This document shows positions 17,215 to 27,214 of a stretch of DNA of 64,000 bases, piece after piece. Positions within the stretch are counted from its first letter, which is position 1; every line of letters starts with the position of its first letter. The stretch is from UKL13-2 sp038206765. GTDB lineage: Bacteria > Pseudomonadota > Gammaproteobacteria > Burkholderiales > Usitatibacteraceae. The position numbers and the translations under genes are program-made. The stretch spans positions 62,001 through 126,000 of the forward strand of contig JBBRAM010000004.1 in the NCBI GenBank assembly GCA_038206765.1, in the 5' to 3' direction. Under the pieces are notes generated by a model. The model searched no databases, was not told the origin of the DNA, and saw only the letters and a list, made by a program, of their open reading frames with translations.

Positions 17215-17350
17215 GATCGCTCCCTAAAGTTGATAGGAGAACGATAACTTTCGGCTTAAAGCTCTGGCTTACGGATGGCTTACGGATTCGGCAGCTACCC
17301 TGATTAGGGGATGGGGTGGGGTGAATTCGCTGAAAAGTGGTCCAAAAACC

Positions 17351-20300
17351 CTAAGAAATTGCCTGCGCAGCAATTTGCGACTTCAACGCCTCGGTTTCAG
17401 CGGTTGGCGCGGCACCGAGCACGGCAAAGAGCAACTCTCTGCAGCGGCGGTAGGAGCGTAGCGCCTCAGTGGTTTCCCTGCGCGCCGCGTGGCAACGCAT
17501 CAGCCCCCTATAGAACGGCTCAATCAGGCTGTCCTGCTGCAAGGCGAGCTCATATAACGCAATGGCAGCTTGATGATCTCCCGCATTCTCTAGCTCCGCA
17601 GCAGAACGGTCAACGATTGCGGTGTAAAGCGCCGCCAACCGCTCCCGCGGGGCCGCCGCCCACACGAAATTGGCAGAACCCAGCAACGGGCCTGTGTAGA
17701 GCGCCAACGCTCGCATCGCATCTTCCGGCAATGCCCTGCGCGCTAAAGTGTCGAATTCCATGACATCCCACCATACTAGCGCTTGATTGAGCGAAATCCG
17801 TCCATCGGCAAGGACAAGTGCCTCGTCGACGGCAATCAATTTGCGCAATCGGTGCAACGCGATCTCAAAAGATCCCTGCGGATCTTTGGCCTCCAGGTCC
17901 GGCCACAGCTCGTCAACGACGTGTTGCACGCGGGGTCCCAAGCCATCGTTCGAGGCGCTTTGTAGTGAGGCGATCATTTTCAATAACTCCAGCGGCTTCT
18001 TTTGCGATTTGCCATCGAAGGTTAGCGGCACATCGGCAAGGCTTACCCGGAATTCACCAAATGCCTCAATTCGTAGCGGCCACGGCCAGTTGGCGGGTGC
18101 GCGGGTTGAACCTTGAGGAGTAGGCGGCAAAAACTTTCTGTGGAGAATGAAACTTCGCACGAATTCTGTTTCAATGTCCCGCGAAAGCGCGACAACACAC
18201 AGTCGCGCAAGCAGGGGGCGCAGTAACCTTCCATATTCAAGCATCCGCTTTTCACGAAGGTCGCAAAAAAACAGCGCGACAGCAGATGAATCAATCGGCT
18301 CACTTTGGTTAGCTGCCTGCATCGCATGCATAAATAATATGCTTGTTTCGAGTATTTGCCGGTTGCCCGTATTCGCAGTGGGGAGTAAAAGCTCAATGTG
18401 CGCGACGGCCTCATCATAGCGGCCTAGGTAGGCAAGTGTGTTAGCAGCAACAACGTAATATGCCGAGGAATGAACAATCGGGAAATGGGTTTCTCGTGTC
18501 ATTGCAAGCATTCGGCACACTTCGGCCCAAGCATCTTCAGCCTCCCCACATAGCAACGCCAAGTTGGCACGCAGGTTGAGGTGAGAGACGATTTGCCGCA
18601 CATATCCGGGTTGCAATGCGGGCTTGATCAAATCAAGCACCAATCGCATGTTGTCAACATCGCGCGTCCAGATACAGCGTTCAGCCTCAGCGTGCGCTAG
18701 GCTAATTTTTATATTACTCAGGTCATGTTCTTCGGCGATTTGCTTGGCAGTGGCCCGGTGTTTGTGGCTGGTTTCCATAAGTGCGGGCTTTCTCAGCACC
18801 ATCGCGGCCGCCATATGCATCATGCACATTGTCCAGTGCCATCTCGCGGTTCGGGAAGGGCTGGCCTGCGCCATTCGAACTTCATGGGCAACGAAATTTT
18901 CGAAAAGCAACGCTCGCTCGTGTTCGCGTCCATGGCCGAACCACTCCATCACGATGATTGCGGCTGATAGTTGGGCATTCACGTCTTTTGCGAGTGGAAT
19001 GAGCGTTAAAACGCGATCAGGCAGATCGCCAAACTTGTGTTCGAATGGCGTTGTCCCTAGTTGGACAGAAAGCAGGCCAACGATTGCGCGCAATTCGCTT
19101 TCCGGCGTCGGAAATGAAATATCCGTTTCCCAGTTTGAAAGTAGGGCGTCATTCCAATAGTCGAACCCATCGAATCCCTGCCAGCCTGTTTCAATGTTGC
19201 TCACGATGATCGCCGCACAAGACAAGCAACCCAACTGATCATCACTTTTCTTGAAACGCAGGTAAACGTCAGTCAGTACTCTACGAGAAGCCACTTCGTC
19301 GGTTGGTGCGAGGCTCAGCCCAAGCCAATAATCGAGCCAAGGCAACTGTGCGCGAACCGAATTCGGTAATGCTGAAATCCAGTTGGCAAGCTGTTCAATC
19401 CGCCCCTCGGCGATGATGGATTCAGCCAGTTTCAATATGTTTATGGCTGCAGCATGGTGGTCGCCACCATCCATCAGTAATGGTATGGATGCCTCGATCC
19501 TACCGCAGGCAGTTAACAGGTTACCGGTGCGCACCATCGCAAGTTGGCGCGCTGCCCCGTTCCGAATTTCTCCTTGCTCACTCAAGTTCACGCGTTCGCG
19601 CAATGTTTCAGCTAGGAGTGCATGAAATCGAAACACGACCTTCTTATTAGCGATTCGTCGCTCTACGAAAAGTCCATTGCGATGAAGATTTTGAAGTATT
19701 TCACTCGCCCGCGGATTGCCGCTTGCAGCTGTTGCCAAATCAGCATCAAAATCAGGCAGAAACGCGCAGGCTTCAAGTACCGCCCGCGCCTCTGGAATCA
19801 TTTTTTCGATCACGACCTTGGAAAAATAATCGAATAACTTCCCGTGCGATCCTGATCCAAATCTACCGCTCGTCAGCTCAATAGCTGGTTGAGAGCCCAA
19901 CAACACGATGCCGGCACCCCATCCATCGGCAATAACGTGAAGCCTCTCGATTTCGCCAGGCGCAAGCGGCGCGGCGGCTGCGCCTTTTCCGGAGGCCTTG
20001 TCAGCAGCGTTATTCGCAGTCTTGTTGAGTAATTCCGCAGTCTCAGGTAAATCGAAACGCAGCGCATCCGCGTTTAGTTCGGTTAGCTGTTGCTTGATCA
20101 TCTGATCGACAAACGCGGGCGGCGGCCGGTGATGTGAGGTCAATATGATGCGTTGCTGACCCGCTTCCGAAACAAATATTCCGAGTACCTCATCGAGTGC
20201 GCCATCTGCCTCATGGATGTTCTCAAACACCAGCACATCATCGTCAGTCAATCCCATCAACATGGCACGAAAAAAACGGCGGGCAAAACCCTGCCAATCC

Positions 20301-20656
20301 TCCCGGTTTTCGATATCGATTGCCGGTACTTGATGGGCTCGTGTCACTCGAGAATTAAATAACATCGACATAAAGAAAAAAAACGTCGATATCTCGGCAT
20401 CGTCTTTATCTACCTGATACCAAATGGGCGTTAGCTTTCGGGATTGTAGGTAGCTTGCCGCTAAGGTGGTTTTGCCGCTGCCGGGTGGGCCGTGTATCCA
20501 AACACAGGAGGCTTCGTGTGCTTCGATCTGATCGAACAACCGAGGGCGGAGTATCGCTTGCAACGCATCTGGGCTGACTAGCTTGGCGGGGAGCCTTGCG
20601 CTAGTTGTTTTGGTCTTGCTCGCGCCATTTTTTTTGCCGGATATATTTTTTTTCAT
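17351..20656 (-). CDS. STAND-type ATPase regulator with winged-helix and BTAD domains (paralogue 3)
   Basis: 1101 residues. P-loop GPPGSGKTT at 56-64, Walker B-like VLVFENIHEA, a long TPR-like region, then a winged helix from about 858 (LRIEAFGEFRVSLAD, KSQKKPLELLKMI, VDELWP, ALHRLRKLI) and a BTAD domain (about 985-1095). It differs from the other two by a charged insertion near 230-245 (a KASGKGAAAAPL loop). The start is at 20656, after a Lys-rich N-terminus common to the set. Divergent from the outer-membrane barrel gene, whose promoter P2 lies between them. It may regulate that neighbour; no direct evidence. Confidence 0.87.
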   Translation of the reverse strand: MKKNISGKKNGASKTKTTSARLPAKLVSPDALQAILRPRLFDQIEAHEASCVWIHGPPGSGKTTLAASYLQSRKLTPIWYQVDKDDAEISTFFFFMSMLFNSRVTRAHQVPAIDIENREDWQGFARRFFRAMLMGLTDDDVLVFENIHEADGALDEVLGIFVSEAGQQRIILTSHHRPPPAFVDQMIKQQLTELNADALRFDLPETAELLNKTANNAADKASGKGAAAAPLAPGEIERLHVIADGWGAGIVLLGSQPAIELTSGRFGSGSHGKLFDYFSKVVIEKMIPEARAVLEACAFLPDFDADLATAASGNPRASEILQNLHRNGLFVERRIANKKVVFRFHALLAETLRERVNLSEQGEIRNGAARQLAMVRTGNLLTACGRIEASIPLLMDGGDHHAAAINILKLAESIIAEGRIEQLANWISALPNSVRAQLPWLDYWLGLSLAPTDEVASRRVLTDVYLRFKKSDDQLGCLSCAAIIVSNIETGWQGFDGFDYWNDALLSNWETDISFPTPESELRAIVGLLSVQLGTTPFEHKFGDLPDRVLTLIPLAKDVNAQLSAAIIVMEWFGHGREHERALLFENFVAHEVRMAQASPSRTARWHWTMCMMHMAAAMVLRKPALMETSHKHRATAKQIAEEHDLSNIKISLAHAEAERCIWTRDVDNMRLVLDLIKPALQPGYVRQIVSHLNLRANLALLCGEAEDAWAEVCRMLAMTRETHFPIVHSSAYYVVAANTLAYLGRYDEAVAHIELLLPTANTGNRQILETSILFMHAMQAANQSEPIDSSAVALFFCDLREKRMLEYGRLLRPLLARLCVVALSRDIETEFVRSFILHRKFLPPTPQGSTRAPANWPWPLRIEAFGEFRVSLADVPLTFDGKSQKKPLELLKMIASLQSASNDGLGPRVQHVVDELWPDLEAKDPQGSFEIALHRLRKLIAVDEALVLADGRISLNQALVWWDVMEFDTLARRALPEDAMRALALYTGPLLGSANFVWAAAPRERLAALYTAIVDRSAAELENAGDHQAAIALYELALQQDSLIEPFYRGLMRCHAARRETTEALRSYRRCRELLFAVLGAAPTAETEALKSQIAAQAIS

Positions 20657-20717
20657 CTGGCTCTGATTTTATCAGCGTCTGAAGGTGACGGTTGACTCAA
20701 TTAATTATTGAAATCAA

Positions 20718-20745
20718 TTGAACCTTTGACATCCCCAGTGCGACT
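20718..20745 (+). promoter_or_regulatory. ECF-type promoter motif P2 (outer-membrane barrel operon)
   Basis: TTGAACC-N16-CGACTTA, exact consensus, with the -10 ending 66 bp before the ATG at 20811. Confidence 0.8.
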
Positions 20746-20810
20746 TACTGTGATTTTCGAAAGGCCAAGCCGCGAAAAACGCATAAATGATGCAATTATG
20801 GAGAAGCAGT

Positions 20811-22673
20811 ATGGCGCAAGCGCTCAATTTTAAACTTCGTTCGTTCCGACTATTTTTTCTGTGCGGCATCCCGTTTTTAGCCAGCGCGGCAATGGCGCAG
20901 GAAGCGGCACCGGCGCCTGCCCCGACGGCAGTGTCCCCGCCTGAGCCTAGCTCGGCAACTGCGCCCGCTGCAGACGACAAAACAACACCTACCGGCAACG
21001 AAGAGGCGCTCAAAGCTTGGCAAGCCGCATCGGGAAACCAAGTGGTGCCAAATATCGCAAAAGCCGAAGACGGTGCCAGCAAACTTGAATGGCGCAGCAC
21101 TTTATCGGCCGATGCCTACAACAACGATATAAAGCCGCCGCCGGCGCCGCCCGGCTCGCCTGCAACGGCGACGCCGCTGAACACGGGCGATTTTACCAAA
21201 GCAGTTTTTGCAACCGACATCCGCTTAATTGAGCCGGGCGGCCAGGTTAACTATGTGCAATTTGGTTTGACGGCCAGTAATGATCGTTCAGTGCTATCGC
21301 GCTATCACAATCAAATCAATTCGCTCCAAGTCGGGCGTACCGGAAACACTTATCAGGTAGCTGCTGGCGATGCGGCAGTAAGTTTTTCGCAACTCGGCTC
21401 TACGCTTGGTATGCGCGGATTAAATATGCAAAAACAACTTGGCGATTGGACGCTATCCGGCTACGGCGGCGTGGTGTCAGAGAGCTGGGAATCGCTCTAC
21501 AACCGCACACCGCTCAACAATGAACCGGCACGCACACGCTTTACACGAAATGTTGTTGGCTCTAAGGCTGAATATGCAGTGATGACTGGGCTGAAAGCGT
21601 ACGCAACGGTACAAGGCTATAACGACAACGTCAACAGCTTGAATAGCGCACTTGTTTCACAACAACCGGCTGATGCACGCGCAGTCTCGGCTGGTTTATC
21701 CTACCAGGCAGGGCCTTGGACGGCCACTTCAGAATTGGCGGCCAGCCGCTTTGAGGAGCGTTACCAGCTAGCGCGGCGCGGCGATGCACTATTGTTTGAC
21801 GGCGGGTATCGGCAACCAACTTGGAATCTGCGTGCCGGCTATCACGATATTGATCCAAAATTTATATCGCTATCGCAAGCGGTGCCGCCCGGCGTTAAAG
21901 AATATTATGCCGGTGGCGATTGGACGACGTCTAGCTGGCTGACGCTGGGGTTAGATTATCGAGATGCGGCTAGCCGAACCGCAGGCCTTGTGCTTCTGGC
22001 AGCCCCCGCCGATCCTGCCTTGCCGCCACCGTTACCAATCCTTGCCACCTCGACCAAAACACGTGCGTTAACCAGCCGCGCCAACTTGAATTTTGGCGCA
22101 AATCTCCCCGGATGGGCTATGACGCTCGCTAACACCGCGAACCGTGGTGAAGATACCCAGCAAAAACAAAATCATAATCAAAATACGAGCAGCGCACTCA
22201 ATTACAGCTCCGCTACGTGGTCAGGTAATGTCAGCCTCACAGACGGCAAGGTCGCGAGTAGTGCCAGCCCACAGAGCGATTCAAAAACGCATGCCGTGCA
22301 GGCGATGATCGGGCGCAACTACTCGGGCACGGTCATTCCGTGGTCGATCGGTTGGACCTTAACGGCGGGTCAGCAAGCGCAACGGTTAGTCTTTACAGGC
22401 GCAGAAACGAAATCTCGCACTCATGGCTTCACGGTGAATGGGCAACGCAGCGAATGGGCGCAATTTGCGCTGACCTATCTAGGCTCGATCGTTAGCCAGA
22501 CTACCGGTGGCCCAGACTTGGCGACGCGCTCGGTACAGCTGGAAGTGACCAAACAGTTTGGTCAACAAAATTCATTCAAAGCTTTTTTGCGCCAGACTCA
22601 ACGTAATGTGGGAGATGTAGCATTGCGTACGGATGAGCGGGTGCTTGGCTTACAACTTAATATGGGATGGTAG
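20811..22673 (+). CDS. Outer-membrane beta-barrel protein, unrecognised family
   Basis: 620 residues from ATG 20811, which has GGAGAA upstream; an in-frame ATG at 20787 lacks a ribosome site. Signal peptide ends near AAMA-QEAA, then a Pro/Ala-rich linker (about 35-85). From about 120 to the end alternating polar/hydrophobic stretches with many Trp/Tyr and Gly suggest a barrel of many strands, ending in LGLQLNMGW, a C-terminal aromatic typical of BAM substrates. No TonB plug or POTRA domain is evident. Stop and next start are 3 bp apart. The module could export or anchor the neighbouring FecR/beta-repeat protein, but no known secretion family is recognised. Confidence 0.75.
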   Translation: MAQALNFKLRSFRLFFLCGIPFLASAAMAQEAAPAPAPTAVSPPEPSSATAPAADDKTTPTGNEEALKAWQAASGNQVVPNIAKAEDGASKLEWRSTLSADAYNNDIKPPPAPPGSPATATPLNTGDFTKAVFATDIRLIEPGGQVNYVQFGLTASNDRSVLSRYHNQINSLQVGRTGNTYQVAAGDAAVSFSQLGSTLGMRGLNMQKQLGDWTLSGYGGVVSESWESLYNRTPLNNEPARTRFTRNVVGSKAEYAVMTGLKAYATVQGYNDNVNSLNSALVSQQPADARAVSAGLSYQAGPWTATSELAASRFEERYQLARRGDALLFDGGYRQPTWNLRAGYHDIDPKFISLSQAVPPGVKEYYAGGDWTTSSWLTLGLDYRDAASRTAGLVLLAAPADPALPPPLPILATSTKTRALTSRANLNFGANLPGWAMTLANTANRGEDTQQKQNHNQNTSSALNYSSATWSGNVSLTDGKVASSASPQSDSKTHAVQAMIGRNYSGTVIPWSIGWTLTAGQQAQRLVFTGAETKSRTHGFTVNGQRSEWAQFALTYLGSIVSQTTGGPDLATRSVQLEVTKQFGQQNSFKAFLRQTQRNVGDVALRTDERVLGLQLNMGW

Positions 22674-22676
22674 GCA

Positions 22677-23315
22677 ATGAAGCTGCTCCAGCGATTTTTT
22701 CAAAAACGGATCAATGTTATGCCGATGCATTTCGCGATCCATTTCGCTATCCATTCGGCTTTGTGCTGTTGCGCGCTCATCTTCAATGCCGCCAGCGCAG
22801 CCGTACCGGATTTCCATTGGGAAACGCCACCCAGTTTAACGCAGGGCAGTGAACGACCCGGAAATCAAGCGTTGCTCGTACTAGCAGGGATACTCACCGC
22901 TTTTGAAAGTGCCGATATCGGCAGTGTTGCCAAAATTGAGGCTAGCATTGAGCCAGCGATGGTTGGACTATCGCAATTGCTTAGGGCAATTCAAGATGCT
23001 CAGGCGCAACAGCAATCAATCCGTATTCACCTAAGCGATATTAAGGTTAACGCTAGCGCAAATGCCAAAGCCAACATGGATACGGTAATCATTACCGGCC
23101 GTTGGGAGAAGCGTTACTTGGCGATTGCCATTAGGGCCCTGCCGCCCGCGACCCAACCGCAAACCCCATCAACGGCGACAGCAGCACAGCTACCATTGCA
23201 TTCGCTAGTTCCGTATTTGATAAAAGGGGACGTGACTTTTGTTTTTCAGTGCAGCAAAAAGCAATGCAAATTGTCCGGCATGACCGGCGCAAACTTGTTT
23301 GCTGGCGGCTTGTGA
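22677..23315 (+). CDS. Small exported protein sharing a domain with the FecR/beta-repeat protein
   Basis: 212 residues, with a hydrophobic N-terminal segment (about 17-42) probably serving as signal peptide. The body resembles a section of the next gene's product (its residues about 265-385): both have a helical start, a predicted strand IRIHLSDIKV / IRMLVKDIQV, then WEKRYL, then GDVTFVF / GRGTMLL and an end GANLFAG / GDNPFSG. This looks like an NTF2- or SnoaL-like alpha+beta fold, by inference. It probably interacts with or modulates the FecR protein. The stop codon abuts promoter P3. Confidence 0.75.
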   Translation: MKLLQRFFQKRINVMPMHFAIHFAIHSALCCCALIFNAASAAVPDFHWETPPSLTQGSERPGNQALLVLAGILTAFESADIGSVAKIEASIEPAMVGLSQLLRAIQDAQAQQQSIRIHLSDIKVNASANAKANMDTVIITGRWEKRYLAIAIRALPPATQPQTPSTATAAQLPLHSLVPYLIKGDVTFVFQCSKKQCKLSGMTGANLFAGGL

Positions 23316-23342
23316 TGAACCATTTCACCGCTCACCGCGACT
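23315..23342 (+). promoter_or_regulatory. ECF-type promoter motif P3 (FecR/beta-repeat gene)
   Basis: ATGAACC-N16-CGACTCA, 11 of 12 core positions. It begins at the stop codon of the preceding gene; the -10 ends 105 bp before the ATG at 23447, giving this gene its own promoter inside the cluster. Confidence 0.7.
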
Positions 23343-23446
23343 CAAACCTGTCAACATCAATATTCGCAACTCAAGCTGCTGCACACACGGCAACCGCAGA
23401 ACCAACCGTATGCAACTATGCATATCAAAATGCACCCAAGGTAAAT

Positions 23447-26400
23447 ATGAACAAAAACCGTAGCCTTCAAATCGCTTATTCGCCAGCCTTTATGCCAATT
23501 CCCAATATCAAGGGCTCACTTAAATTCGCTCTGGCCATACTTTCATTTACCTGTGCCCAAGCGTTTGCAGCCGGCGTCGTCAGCTTTGTGAGCGGTTCGG
23601 CGACGGTTATCAACGCTGCCGGTGAGAGCCAGCAAATCAGCACAAAAATGCGCATCAACACCGGCGACACCATCGTTACCGGAAAAACCGGCGAAGTGCA
23701 GATGGTAACGGACGACCATGGTTTGGTTGCGATGCGGTCCAACTCCCGATTGCATATTGATGACTATGCGGCCAACGGCGATGAAAAAGATCGCGCGTCC
23801 TACACGTTGCTAAAAGGCTTCATGCGATCTGTCACAGGCTGGATTGGCAAAGTTGCACCGAAAAATTATTCAATACGCGCCGCGAACGCCACAATTGGCA
23901 TTCGCGGTACTGATCACGAACTTGGTCTGGTTGAGGGCAATGAAAATGCGGCTTATTCCAAGGTAAATGAAGGTGAAACAACGCTGGGTAACGCGGCCGG
24001 CGAAGTCGTAGTGAAGGCAGGGCGGGCGGCTTTTGTAGATTTCAGCAAACCCGCCGCACCACGATTGCTAGATAGCATCCCCGCTCTTTTTAAACCTAGT
24101 GCAAACGAAAAAAACATCGACGCAACTAAGAAAAACCTGGCTGCAGAATTGGATGAGAAGCTAAAAAAGCGCCGGGATGACATCAAACGTGATGGTGGCA
24201 CAAACGAAAAAGGCAATGCCCGCATCAACGAAGCCTGTTCGGGCAGTACAGTTGCAACCAACGAACTGCTTGAATTTGTTCGTGCCTATGAAGCGGGCAA
24301 TATTGCTGCACTACAAGCAAAACTTGACCCGTCAATGCTGGGATATCAGCGGTTTATTGATGGCTTGATCCAAGATTTTAATCGCCAAAAGCAAATTCGC
24401 ATGCTGGTCAAAGATATCCAGGTTCAGTGCGGCGCTGATCTTGCCACGGTGCAATTCACATGGGAAAAGCGCTACTTGGACGTGATCAGTTTTGCCCCGG
24501 CTTTGTTGGTCGGTCGCGGCACGATGCTGCTGCATCGCAGTGCGGGCGGTTGGAAGGTAGCCGCTGTTGCGGGTGATAATCCATTTTCTGGCTTTGCTGG
24601 CACAAAGGGGCAATTGACCTTTGGCCCGGCATTTTCGCTGGCATCAGTGAGCGTGATCCCAAGCAGCGTCCCGGTCACGGTGCAAGTCATTGATAGCGAT
24701 ATGGCTGGCATAGGCTCCCTGACCGTTCAGATCGTGACAACTCAAGGTGATGCCGAATCGATCTCATTACCTGAGGTCTCTCCGGGTCGATTCATGCGCA
24801 ATTCGTTAACGGTCGCGTCTGGCGCGGCCGTGCCGGGAAACGGTATTTTGGAACTGGCCAATGGCGTGCAACTAACGCTGCGTTACGTGGATCAGAAACC
24901 AGGAAATAATTTGCCGCCAACTATGCTCACACAGCCCTTGAAGCCGGCGGGCAGCATTCTTTTCGTACCGGACACGACGCCGGATGCGTTTAGCTTTGCC
25001 CCTATCTCAAATGCGGTCGCGTCGGCAAAAATAGTATCTAGTACCCAATCTATCAACGGTATTAATGCGCCCACCTCCATCACGGTTAGCGGTGGCGAGT
25101 ACGCCATCGGTGCTGCCAATTTCACCACGGTTGGTGGAACCATTACCAATGGTCAGCAAATTCGCCTGCGGGTGATGGCTTCGCCCATCAGCGGCGGGGT
25201 TGCAACAGCAACGGTTAACGTTGGTGGTGTGGTGGCAACGTTTACTGTAACGACTGACCTAACCACCCAAAACGCTACCCCAGCGCCGTTTAGCTTTACC
25301 CCGCGCATGAATGCGCCGGTTTCGACACTAATTACCACGCTACCGGTCGCGACCATTACCGGTATTAACGTCCCCGCACAAGTCAGCGTTGTTGGCGGCG
25401 ATTTTTCGATTGGCGGTGGCTCCTTCGTAACGACAGGATTCATTTCCAACAATCAAACGCTCGCTGTCAGAGTACTTTCTTCTGCTGCCTTCAGCAGTAC
25501 CACTTTGGCAACCGTGACGGTCGGCGGCGTGGCTGCGACCTTTGCTGTCACAACCACAGCGGCCGCGATCAATTCTGTACCTGATCCGTTTGTGTTTACG
25601 CCAATCAGTAACGTGGCCACCAACCAATCGTTTAAGTCCAATACGATCACCATCAGCGGCATTAATGCTCCCAGCCCGATCTCGATTATTGGCGGAAGCT
25701 ATTCCATCGGCAACAGCGGGCAATTCACTACTGCTCCTAGCACTGTTACCAATGGCCAAATGGTTACGGTGCAACTGCAATCATCAAGCGCGAATCTAGC
25801 AACGACTTCGGCAACTCTCAGTATTGGTGGTGTATCAGGAACATTCTCAGTGACCACCGTACCGATAGTAGGTAACGCGATACCCAATCCATTTAGTTTC
25901 GCGCCGCAATCCAATGTGCCACAGTCAACGCTGATTGTCTCCTCGCCAGTTGCAACCATTACGGGTATCAATATTGCATCGCCGGTGAGCATTGTGGGCG
26001 GGGATTTCTCGATTGCTGGTAGCGGCGCGTTCGTGACGACAGGCTTCATTTCCAATAATCAGACCCTGGCAGTACGGGTGCTCTCCGCCGCTACTGCCGG
26101 TGCGACCACCTCGGCAACGGTTAATGTTGGCGGTGTGGCGGCAACTTTCTCGGTCACAACAACTGCCTTCATTCCAAATGCGGTACCAAACCCATTTAGT
26201 TTTGCGCCACAAACCAATGTGCCACAGTCGACGCTGATTAGCCCAGTTCTACCGGCGACGATTACCGGGATCAACATTGCATCGCCAGTCACTATTGTTG
26301 GTGGTCTGTTCTCAATCGCGGGTGGTGGATTTACTAATACAGGCTCCATCACAAACGGTCAAAGTTTAAACGTCCAAGTTCTGTCATCGGCTGCATTTGG

Positions 26401-27094
26401 CACGAGCAGCTCAGCTACCGTTACAGTTGGCGGTGTCGCGGCAACATTTACTGTCACCACTCTGTTGGCAAACACCACGCCCAACCCCTTCAGCTTCACA
26501 CCACAAAGCAACGTGGGGCCAAGCATCATAGCGACCTCCAATACAGTGAGTATTACCGGCATCAATACCAACACGCCGGTATCCATTGTGGGCGGCACTT
26601 ATTCTATTAACGGCGGCGCATTCACCGGTGCGGCAGGCTCGATTTTAAATAATCAAACCATTGCTGTACAAACCACATCGTCTGGCTCTACCAACGGCAG
26701 CGGCATCGTAACGGTTACGCTTAATATTGGCGGCGTGATCGGTACATTTACGGTAACCACCTATGACAACGTGCCTAATGCGTTCTCGTTTCCGACATTG
26801 GTAACGACCATCGCCGGCCCACCCAACTGTGTAATATCCACGAGTCAATATTCCACTGCGCCCGTACTCATCACAGGATTGACGATTACCACAGCAATAT
26901 CACTGAGCACTGCTACGGCAGCGATGAGTATCAACGGCGGCCCCTTCATCAGTGGACCATCGTCTATCGCAAACAATCAAACGGTTGCGGTGAGAATTAA
27001 TACCGTCGGCACGCCAACTGGTGCGACACCCAATACCCGCGCGACGTTAAACATTGGCGGTGTGACCGCAAACGTGACGCAAACCTGTAATTGA
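23447..27094 (+). CDS. Exported FecR-domain protein with seven beta-sandwich repeats
   Basis: 1215 residues from ATG 23447 (AAGGTAA upstream); the frame opens earlier but includes promoter P3. Signal peptide ends near QAFA-AG (about 41). A FecR domain follows (about 60-150, MRINTGDTIVTG, YSIRAANATIGIRGT), then a Lys-rich helix (about 215-255), a domain shared with the preceding gene, and seven repeats of about 100 residues (from nt 24971). It has no membrane anchor or sorting signal, so it is periplasmic or secreted, not a classical FecR sigma regulator. Likely a surface or extracellular structural protein that uses the barrel and small protein encoded upstream. Confidence 0.8.
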   Translation: MNKNRSLQIAYSPAFMPIPNIKGSLKFALAILSFTCAQAFAAGVVSFVSGSATVINAAGESQQISTKMRINTGDTIVTGKTGEVQMVTDDHGLVAMRSNSRLHIDDYAANGDEKDRASYTLLKGFMRSVTGWIGKVAPKNYSIRAANATIGIRGTDHELGLVEGNENAAYSKVNEGETTLGNAAGEVVVKAGRAAFVDFSKPAAPRLLDSIPALFKPSANEKNIDATKKNLAAELDEKLKKRRDDIKRDGGTNEKGNARINEACSGSTVATNELLEFVRAYEAGNIAALQAKLDPSMLGYQRFIDGLIQDFNRQKQIRMLVKDIQVQCGADLATVQFTWEKRYLDVISFAPALLVGRGTMLLHRSAGGWKVAAVAGDNPFSGFAGTKGQLTFGPAFSLASVSVIPSSVPVTVQVIDSDMAGIGSLTVQIVTTQGDAESISLPEVSPGRFMRNSLTVASGAAVPGNGILELANGVQLTLRYVDQKPGNNLPPTMLTQPLKPAGSILFVPDTTPDAFSFAPISNAVASAKIVSSTQSINGINAPTSITVSGGEYAIGAANFTTVGGTITNGQQIRLRVMASPISGGVATATVNVGGVVATFTVTTDLTTQNATPAPFSFTPRMNAPVSTLITTLPVATITGINVPAQVSVVGGDFSIGGGSFVTTGFISNNQTLAVRVLSSAAFSSTTLATVTVGGVAATFAVTTTAAAINSVPDPFVFTPISNVATNQSFKSNTITISGINAPSPISIIGGSYSIGNSGQFTTAPSTVTNGQMVTVQLQSSSANLATTSATLSIGGVSGTFSVTTVPIVGNAIPNPFSFAPQSNVPQSTLIVSSPVATITGINIASPVSIVGGDFSIAGSGAFVTTGFISNNQTLAVRVLSAATAGATTSATVNVGGVAATFSVTTTAFIPNAVPNPFSFAPQTNVPQSTLISPVLPATITGINIASPVTIVGGLFSIAGGGFTNTGSITNGQSLNVQVLSSAAFGTSSSATVTVGGVAATFTVTTLLANTTPNPFSFTPQSNVGPSIIATSNTVSITGINTNTPVSIVGGTYSINGGAFTGAAGSILNNQTIAVQTTSSGSTNGSGIVTVTLNIGGVIGTFTVTTYDNVPNAFSFPTLVTTIAGPPNCVISTSQYSTAPVLITGLTITTAISLSTATAAMSINGGPFISGPSSIANNQTVAVRINTVGTPTGATPNTRATLNIGGVTANVTQTCN
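24971..27091 (+). repeat. Seven tandem ~300-bp coding repeats (beta-sandwich units)
   Basis: Each unit starts P-x-PFSF-x-P-x-SNV, continues ITGIN and SIVGG-x-[FY]-SI, NNQT and ends VGGV-x-ATFxVTT. Units 4 and 5 are the closest at DNA level. The seventh is the most divergent and carries two Cys. Composition (Thr/Ser/Gly/Val-rich) fits stacked extracellular Ig-like domains. Confidence 0.8.
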
Positions 27095-27119
27095 TATTGT
27101 TAAAAGCACTGCGAGCACT

Positions 27120-27159
27120 GGCGGGCATTTCGAGGCAAAAGTGCCCTGAAACGCCCGCC
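27120..27159 (+). terminator. Large imperfect hairpin after the FecR gene
   Basis: GGCGGGC pairs with GCCCGCC, with further pairing (TTTC/GAAA) inside. There is no T-run, so it may act as an mRNA-stabilising or attenuating structure between the FecR gene and the small gene at 27215. Confidence 0.5.
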
Positions 27160-27214
27160 GACAAAAGAGTTTGAAAAATATTAATGAAAATTGAACGTGA
27201 CTAAAGGAATAGTG

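Noticed and set aside
24892..26598. Minus-strand frames across the FecR repeat region
   Set aside because: They follow the repeat periodicity of the plus-strand gene and are its antisense shadows.
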